From: Proteles cristata cristata
Taxonomy: Eukaryota; Chordata; Mammalia; Carnivora; Hyaenidae
DNA length: 64,000 bases
NCBI GenBank assembly: GCA_017311185.1
Contig: JAESUZ010002605.1
Coordinates: forward strand, 729,646 to 793,645
Direction of reading: 5' to 3'
The position numbers were made by a program, and so were the translations under genes. The notes beneath the pieces are model-generated. The model worked only from the letters and a program-made list of their open reading frames with translations, did no database searches and was not told the DNA's origin. Below, piece after piece: positions 56,949 to 64,000 of this stretch; position 1 is the first letter of the stretch, and the number at the start of each line of letters is the position of its first letter.

Positions 56949-58810
56949 GAGGGAGAAGGGGCAAGATGGCAGAGAAGTAAGGAGCTCCGTACTTGCACTC
57001 ACGCCCATACATCACACGGAAAAGATCTGAAGCCATTGGAAACCTTACAAAACCTGAGAGATTGGGAGAAAAAGGATGCAGAATCCACTGAGAGAGCCTT
57101 CTAACGTGAGTGCGAACCGGGGAAGATAAAATCGGGCCGGGATCGGAGACTCCAGGGTGGGAGGCGATCCCCCTCTACCCTCTACGGGGAGTGAGAGGGG
57201 AAAAGGAAAAAACAGAAAAACCTCCGGAGGGGGGAAAACCTCCGCTCGGTGCATAGAAAGACCGTACTTGCCAAATACCTGCACACCAGGTCCCCTCACG
57301 CCAACTGGTCCTGGGGGGAGGCTGAGCACACAAACTGCTTCTTTGTGCTGGTTCCTGGAGGTTGGATTTCAGAGCAGTGGCGCGCCTGCCGCCATTGTAG
57401 CTCCAGGGCGGCTGGGACCCCTGAAAGAGCCACGCGACACCGGGCGTCCGCGCTCCTGGCTGGCTGGAACTCGAGAGGGAAGGCAAGAACTAAAAACTGG
57501 GAAATTTGCCTGTGAGTTCGTGTTTCGGGTGACGAGCCATAGAGGGACCCGGTTTTCCTCACTCCAGCGGGCTCGGGCTCATGGCACCTGGCAGGCAAGC
57601 CCCAGCGCATGCGCACCAGCCCTACCCAGAGAAGGAAGCAGCACTTCTGACGCCACCCCCAGAGCTTGGCAGGGGGCCTGGAATTGCCCCGAGGGGGTTG
57701 CCTGGAAAGCTGTGTCTAAGACAATTTCAGCGGGGCACGCGGACTGGGATTTGGAGATTGGAACTGTCCTGGGTTGAAGAGTGCAACCAACTTCGGCTGC
57801 GCCCCAGGTATGGGGAGTTTACATGCCCAAAAAAGCGAGGTCCCGCGCTTGGTTTGAGAAGGGACTGGGGCACCGTCACTCTCCTCCCCACAACCGCCAA
57901 GGCAGAGCTCCCGCCTGAGGCATTGGATCACGCCACGCCCATCCCTGCCTGAGAGGTGCCCTCCTCCCTTTTTTTTTTTAATCCTTCTTTTCTTGTCTTT
58001 CTCTTTTCTCTCTTTTTTCCCCAGAACACTGACCTGATGAACTCTGGTCGCCAGTTTGCTTAAACAATCACAAGGAGTCCATGCTGTAGATGTAAATTCT
58101 ACACCTACCAACATTTTCAGTTCTTTCTCTCAGGAGTAATTAGACTATATAGTTTCTCTGGATAATTCCAGCATCCTTTTCTCACCTATCCAACCATATT
58201 CTACCTTTTACCTCTTTGAAAAAAGCTTCATATCCCTTCTGCCTGTTCATTCTATTTCCAGTTTTGCCTCATCCCACCCCGCCTTCTCTCTTTCTCTATG
58301 CTCTTCAACCAGCACTGCATACACACGGCTATTTAACTGTAGCTGGGAAATCCGGTTATATGTTTAAACCATTCTTTGTCCACCGGTTTTCTTCTTTTTT
58401 CCTTTTCTTTTCCCCTTTTTGACCTTTTTATGCATTTTATACTCCCTATTATTCTCCCTCCCTCCTCCGTCTTATAACTTTTTGTTTTCCTTCTCGCTTT
58501 GCATGTTAGCTGAATTAGCCTGTGCGTTTGTGTGCTCCTGCTCCCTGTGTGTTTGTCTGTTTTCTTTTCCAGGGCTACCTCAAAAAACAAGCCATAGTAC
58601 ACAAGGTGGAGAGTCCCAAATATCACTACAAATAGGAAAATAAAATAACCAAGGCCCCAACAAAAGAGACCAAGAGATACCATTCTAAAAACACTCTCTG
58701 AAAGGATAGGCCCTGGACAGTCGAAGAGTCTTCTTGGATACAGAAGCTCTCATGAATACAGAGAGCATAACAGGTCTTTAAAACCAACAAGAGCCGGAAA
58801 GCTAACTAAA
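56949..58810 (+). promoter_or_regulatory. L1 5' UTR / internal promoter region
   Basis: About 1.86 kb. It contains a GC- and CpG-rich part (57100-57960) and two pyrimidine-rich stretches (57966-58025 and 58370-58500). L1 5' UTRs act as internal Pol II promoters; here this is inferred from position. Long open frames occur: + strand 57157-57777 (206 codons) and minus strand 57716-58114 (132 codons, with a Lys/Arg-rich stretch). Neither shows a known domain. Confidence 0.75.
56961..56972 (+). promoter_or_regulatory. YY1-like site at the L1 5' end
   Basis: GCAAGATGGCAG contains AAGATGGC, the core bound by YY1 in human L1 5' UTRs, where it sets the transcription start. The position about 12 bp from the inferred 5' end fits. 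Confidence 0.6.
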
Positions 58811-59704
58811 ATGACAAAACGAAAGAGCTCTCCTCCAAAGAAACTGCAAGAAGAAATGACAGCTAATGAACTGCTCAAAACAGATATCAGCAGCATAACT
58901 GAACAAGATTTTAGAATAATAATGGTAAAATTAATAGCAGGGCTTGAAAAAAACATAGGGGACATCAAAGAAACTATGGCTACAGACAGAATGGAAAATA
59001 AAAAAGGCATGAAGAATTAAAAAATGCGATAAATGAGATCCATAATAAATTAGAGGCCTCCAATGCACGGCATGAAGAGGCAGAAAGGAGAATAAGTGAT
59101 TTAGAAGACACCATTCTAGAAAAACAAGAAGCTGACAAAAAAAGAGACAAACTGATCCAGGAACAAGAAAGAAAAGTTTGAGAGCTCAGCAATACAGTCA
59201 AACGCAACAATATCCGTATCACAGGAATCCCAGAAGAGGAAGAGAAAGGGAAAGGTGCTGAAGGAGTCCTGGAACATATTATAACAGAGAACTTCCCCGA
59301 CCTGGGGAAGGAAGTAAATGTGGAAATACAAGAGGCTCAGAGGACTCCCCTCAGACGTAACTTGAATCGATCTTCTGCATGACATATCATAGTAAAAATG
59401 TCAAAATACAAGGACAAAGAGAGAATTTTGAAAGCAGCTAGGGAGAAAAGGGCCCTCACATACAAAGGGAAACCCATCAGAGTGGTGACAGACCTATCTA
59501 CTGAAACGTGGCAGGCCAGAAAGGAATGGCAAGAGATCTTCAATGTGATGAACAGTAAAAAATATGCAGCCAAGAATCCTCTATCCAGCAAGGCTGTCAT
59601 TCAAAATAGAAGGAGAGATAAAAACCTTTCCAAACAAACAGAAATTGAAAGAATTTGTCACCACGAAGCCACCCCTACAAGAAATCCTGAGGGGGATGCT
59701 CTGA
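58811..59704 (+). pseudogene. L1 ORF1 (RNA-binding chaperone), broken
   Basis: ORF1p is a trimeric RNA-binding nucleic-acid chaperone of the L1 ribonucleoprotein. The start is the ATG at 58811 (MTKRKSSPPKK). An N-terminal coiled-coil region comes first. The RRM-type part begins around NNIRITGIPEEEEKG (about 59200), and the C-terminal domain shows KGKPIRVVTDLSTETWQAR. The stop in the expected final frame is at 59702-59704. The frame is broken by a small deletion at about 59012-59020, TGA stops at 59179-59181 and 59380-59382 (both consistent with CpG decay), and a gain of one base in an A run near 59551-59556. No working protein is expected. Whole length is about 298 codons, normal for the family. 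Confidence 0.9.
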
Positions 59705-59750
59705 AGGAAAGGTTGTAAGGAACAAAGATTCCAGAGACACCACCACAAAC

Positions 59751-62700
59751 ATGAACCCTACAAAAGATACAAAGACTCTAAACCCACATATTTCAATAAT
59801 AACACTGAATGTAAATGGACTGAATGCTCCAATCAAAAGACATAGGGTAGCAGAATGGATAAAAAAACAAAATCCATCCATATGCTGTCTACAAGAAACT
59901 CATTTTAGGCTGGAAGATACCTTCAGATTAAAAGTAAGGGGATGGAGAAATATATATCATGCTACAGGAAATCAAAAGAAAGCCAGAGTAGGTCTACTTA
60001 TATCAGACAAACTGGACTTTAAATTAAAGACAATAACAAGTGGGGCGCCTGGGTGGCTTAGTTGGTTAAGCGTCTGACTTTCGCTTAGGTCATGATCTCG
60101 CAGTTCATGGGTTCGAGCCCCGCGTCGGGCTCTGTGCTGACTGCCAGCTCAGAGCCTGGAGCCTGTTTCAGTCTGTCACTCCCTCTCTTTCTGACCCTCC
60201 CCTGCTCACACTGTCTCTCTCTCTCTCCTAGAAATAAATAAAACATAAAAAAAAATTTAAAAAAATAAATAAATAAATAAAGACAATAACAAGAGATGAA
60301 GAAGGGCGCTACATAATAATTACAGGGTCCATCCATCAGGAAGAACTAACCATCATAAATGTCTATGCACCGAATATGGGAGCACCTAAATATCTAAAAC
60401 AATTAATCACAAACAGAAACAAGCTTATAGATAAGAATGTGCTAATAGCAAGGGACTTTAATACTCCGCTTACAGCAATGGATAGGTCAACCAGACAGAA
60501 AATAAAGAAATAATGGACTTGAAAGACACATTGGACCAGATGGATCTGACAGATATATTTAGAAGTTTACATCCTGAGGCCAGGGAATTTACTTTCTTCT
60601 CAAATCCGCATGGCACATTCTCCAAGATAAATCACATACTGGGACATAAAGCAGCCCTCAATAAATATAAAAGAATTGAGATCATATCATGCACACTGTC
60701 ATACTTTGAAACTTGAAATCAATCACAGGAAGAAGTCTGGAAAACCTCCAAAAACATGGAGGTTAAAGAACACCCTACTAAAGAATGAAAGGGCCAATCA
60801 GGCAATTAGAGAGGAAATTAAAAAATATATGGAAACAAATGAAAATGAAAACACAACAATTCAAAATCTATGGGATGCGGCAAAGGCAGTCCTAATAAGA
60901 AAGGACTTTGCTCTCCAGGCCGATTTCAAGAGATTAGAAAAAGCGCAAGTCCAAAATCTAACAACTCACCTAAAGGAACTAGAGGCAGAGCAACAAGGAC
61001 ACCCTAAGCCCAGTAGAAAAAGAGAAATAGTAAAAGTTAGAGCAGAAATAAAAGCAACATAGAGACCAAAGAAACAATTGAACAGATCAATGAAACCAAG
61101 AGTTGGTTTTTTGAAAAAATAAACAAAATTGACAAGCCTCTAGCCAGACTTATCAAAAAGAAAAGAGAGAGCACCCAAATAGACAAAATTATGAATGAAA
61201 ATGGACTTATTACAACCAACCCCTCAGAAATACAAGCAATTATCAGGGAATACTGTGAAAAATTATATGCCAACAAATTGGACAACTTAGAAGAAATGGA
61301 CAAATTCCTAAACACACACTCACTACCAAAATTCACATGGGAAGAAATAGAAAACCTGAACAGACCCATAATAAGTGAAGAAATAGAATCAGTGATCAAA
61401 AATCTCCCAACAAATAAGAGCCCTGGACCTGACGGCTTTCTTGGGGAATTCTACCAGACATTTAAAACAGAATTAATCCCAATTCTTCTCAAGCTATTCC
61501 AAGAAATCGAAATCGAAGGAAGACTCCCGGACTCATTTTATGAAGCCAGCATCACTCTGATTCCCAAGCCAGACAGAGATCCAGCAAAAAAAGAGAACTA
61601 CAGGCTGATATCCTTGATGAATACAGATGCAAAAATTCTCAACAAGATCCTTGCAAATCGAATCCAGCAGCATATAAAAAGAATCATCCACCAAGATCAA
61701 GTGGGATTCATTCCTGGGTTACAGGGCTGTTTCAACATTCGCAAATCAATCAATGTGATACATCATATCAATAAAAGAAAAGATAAAACCATATGATCCT
61801 GTCAATAGATGCAGAAAAAGCATTTGACAAAATACAACATCCCTTCTTAATAAAGACTCTAGAGAAAGTCGGGATAGAAGGAACCTACTTAAACATCATC
61901 AAAGCCATCTATGAGAAGCCTTCAGCTAACATCATCCTCAAGGGGAAAAACTCAGAGCTTTCCCCCTGAGATCAGGAACATGACAGGGATGCCCACTCTC
62001 ACCACTGCTGTTTAACATAGTGCTGGAAGTCCTAGCATCAGCCATCAGACACCAAAAGGAAATCAAAGGCATCAGAATTGGCAAAGAGGAAGTCAAATTT
62101 TCACTCTTCGCAGATGACATGATACTCTACATAGAAAACCTGACAGACTCCACCAGAAGCCTACTAGAACTGATCCAAGAATTCAGCCAAGTTGCAGGGT
62201 ACAAAATCAATGTACAGAAATCGGTTGCATTTTTATACACCAACAATGAAGCAACAGAAAGAGAAATCAAGAAACTGATCTCATTCACAATTGCACAAAA
62301 AAACATAAAATACCTCGGAATAAACCTAACCAAGGATACAAGAGATCTGTATGAGGAAAACTATAGAAAACTTAGGAAGGAAATTGAAGAAGACACAAAG
62401 AAATGGAAAAACATTCCATGTTCATGGATAGGAAGAATAAATATAGTAAAGATGTCATTACTACCCAAAGCACTCTACACATTCAATGCAATTCTGATCA
62501 AAATTGCACCAGCATACTTCTCAAAACTAGAACAAACTATCCAAAAATTTGTATGGAACCACAAAAGACCCCGAATAGCCAAAGTAATACTGAAAAATAA
62601 AACCAAAACGGGAGGGATCACCATCCCAGACTTTAGCCTCTACTACAAAGCTGTCATCATCAAGACAGTATGGTATTGACACAAAACAGACACATAGACC

Positions 62701-63831
62701 AATCGAACAGAATTGAGAACTCAGAAGGGGACCCAAAAGTATACAGCCAACTAATCTTTGACAAAGAGGAAAGAATATGCAATGGAAAAAAGACAGTCTT
62801 TTTAACTGATGGTGTTGGGAGAACTGGACAGCAACATGCAGAAGAATGAAACTAGATCATTTTCTCACACCATGCACAAAAATAAACTCAAAATGGATAA
62901 AGGACCTGAACGTGAGACAGGAAACCCTAGAGGAGAAAGCAGGAAACAGCCTCCTTGACCTCCACCGCAGCAACTTCTTACTTGACACATCCCCAAAAGC
63001 AAGGGAATCAAGAGCAAAAACAAACGATTGGGACCTCATCAAGATTAAAAGCTTCTGCACAGCAAAGGAAACAACCCAGAAAACTAATAGGCAACCAACG
63101 GGATGGGAAAAGATAGTTGCAAATGACATATCAGATAAAGGCTTAATATCCAGAATCTATAAGGAACTCACCAACTCCTTACCCGAAAAAACAAACAACC
63201 CAGTGAATAAATGGGCAGAAGATATGAACAGACACTTCTCCAAAGAGGACATCCAGATGGCCAACAGACACATGAAACAATGCTCAGCATCCCTCCTCAT
63301 CAGGGAAATGCAAATCAAAACCACACTGAGATACCACCTCACGCCAATCAGAGTGGCTAAAATGAGCCAATCAGAGAACTCGAGGTGCTGGCGTGGATGT
63401 GGAGAAACGGGCACCCTCCTACACTGTTGGTGGGAATGTCATGCTACAGCCTCTGGAAAACAGTAAGTGGAGGTTCCTCCAGAAACTAACAATAGAACTC
63501 CCTATGACCCCAGCAATAGCACTGCTAGGAATTTACCCAAGGGATACAGAAATGTTGATGCATAGGAGCACATGTACCCCAATGTTCATAGCAGCACTCT
63601 CACAATAGCTAAAACACGGAAAGAGCCTAAGTGTCCATCAACAGATGAATGGATCAAGAAGATGTGGTTTATCTATACATGGAATACTACATGGCAATGA
63701 GAAACAATGAAATCTGGCCATGTGTAGCAACATGGATGGACCTTGAGGGTGTTATGCTGAGCGAAATAAGTCAGGCAGAGAAAGACAAATATCATATGTG
63801 TGCGCGTATAGGAGGATTAGGAGGAGCTTAA
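59751..63831 (+). pseudogene. L1 ORF2 (endonuclease / reverse transcriptase), broken
   Basis: ORF2p nicks target DNA and copies L1 RNA in place. The start is the ATG at 59751. Endonuclease: ITLNVNGLN (from about 59802), CCLQETHF, a DFNTPL motif preceded by R where G is usual, and SKINHILG, where the expected catalytic Asp (D205 of human L1) is Asn. The following SDH motif is lost to a small deletion near 60700. Reverse transcriptase: NKSPGPDGF (61413-61439), SIDAEKAFD (from 61802), QGCPLSP (from 61984, the preceding codon being TGA) and FADDM (62107-62121). The C-terminal cysteine motif [18 protein letters not shown] is at 63386-63439. The frame is broken near 60500, 60710, 61062, 61790, 61960, 62680 and 63440, and by a SINE at 60041-60278. 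The stop is at 63829-63831. Confidence 0.93.
60026..60293 (+). mobile_element. Felid CAN-SINE (young subfamily) inside L1 ORF2
   Basis: The body is 60041-60278. Intact Pol III boxes (GGCTTAGTTGG A box; GGTTCGAGCCCC B box), CTGACTGCCAGCTCAGAGCC, and a tail ending AATAAATAAATAAATAA. The perfect 15-bp TSD AAAGACAATAACAAG (60026-60040 and 60279-60293) is ORF2 sequence, so the SINE is younger than the L1. It cuts the endonuclease after about codon 97. Confidence 0.96.
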
Positions 63832-64000
63832 CAGAGGACCAAGGGGGAGAAGAAGGGCGGAAATGGTGGGGGAAAGGGAGAGAGGCAAACCATGAGAGAC
63901 TCTTGAATGCTGACAAAAATTGAGGACTGATGGATGTGGGAGGGAGGAGAGATGAGTATGGAGGAGGACACTTGTGGGGATGAGGACTGGGTGTTATGTG
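63832..64000 (+). mobile_element. L1 3' UTR (start; truncated by window end)
   Basis: Purine-rich (GGGGGAGAAGAAGGGCGG...) then GAGACTCTTGAATGCTGAC and GGGTGTTATGTG. It matches the 3' UTR of the L1 copy at 21264-22056 read on the other strand. Confidence 0.9.

Larger units (their letters stand above)
56949..64000 (+). mobile_element. Near full-length felid L1 (3' end off window)
   Basis: A non-LTR retrotransposon with a 5' UTR (56949-58810), broken ORF1 (58811-59704), a 46-bp spacer, broken ORF2 (59751-63831) and the first 169 bp of the 3' UTR. The 3' terminus and 3' TSD are outside the window. The start is set by the sequence GAAGAGGGAGAAGGGGCAAGATGGC, which fits an L1 5' end; the flanking AAATTCTTATTTAGAATAG could be its 5' TSD. 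Multiple frameshifts and stops mean the copy cannot retrotranspose. A younger SINE lies in ORF2. Confidence 0.97.

Noticed and set aside
1..64000. CRISPR arrays, prokaryotic operons, phage or plasmid features
   Set aside because: No regularly spaced repeats or bacterial genes. The repeat content is that of a felid genome.

Overview
The window looks like non-coding DNA from a cat-family (felid) carnivore. It holds more than twenty tRNA-Lys-derived CAN-SINEs of the felid type. These have a head beginning GGGGCRCCTGGGTGGCTC, Pol III A and B boxes, a CT-rich body and an A-rich tail with AATAAA motifs. There are also carnivore L1 copies and older mammal-wide repeats (L2, MIR, MaLR LTRs, hAT-Charlie). 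I found no intact protein-coding gene, no functional tRNA or rRNA gene, no CRISPR array and no prokaryotic feature. Most likely the window is intergenic or lies inside a large intron.

Layout. 1-2,000: an old antisense L1 carrying a SINE, plus one very young SINE. 2,000-16,000: MIR, MER5, L2, an MLT1-type LTR and scattered SINEs, several with clear target-site duplications (TSDs). 16,000-22,500: a nested SINE pair sharing three target copies, a second adjacent SINE pair, and an L2 interrupted first by a young SINE and then by a 5'-truncated young L1. 22,500-36,000: sparse repeats, a long decayed L2 with a G-rich insertion, several unassigned stretches and one exon-like segment. 36,000-40,500: an older 2.6 kb antisense L1 next to an MLT1-type LTR and internal remnant. 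40,500-56,900: scattered SINE, MIR and L2 copies, unassigned stretches that may include conserved non-coding elements, and a compound microsatellite.

56,949-64,000: an almost full-length felid L1 on the + strand whose 3' end runs off the window. It has a GC-rich 5' UTR of about 1.86 kb starting with a YY1-like site, a broken ORF1, a broken ORF2 (endonuclease, reverse transcriptase, cysteine motif) and the start of the 3' UTR. ORF2 is also split by a young SINE. Frameshifts, stop codons and an altered endonuclease residue show that the copy is dead.

The elements relate to one another as insertion layers rather than as a pathway: L2/MIR, then MaLR and older L1, then older SINEs, then felid L1 and the youngest SINE group. 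I did not find a convincing undescribed biological system. The best leads are nested insertions with datable TSDs, a short repeated patch inside an LTR, long open frames in the L1 5' UTR, an exon-like segment, and repeat-free stretches that may be regulatory.
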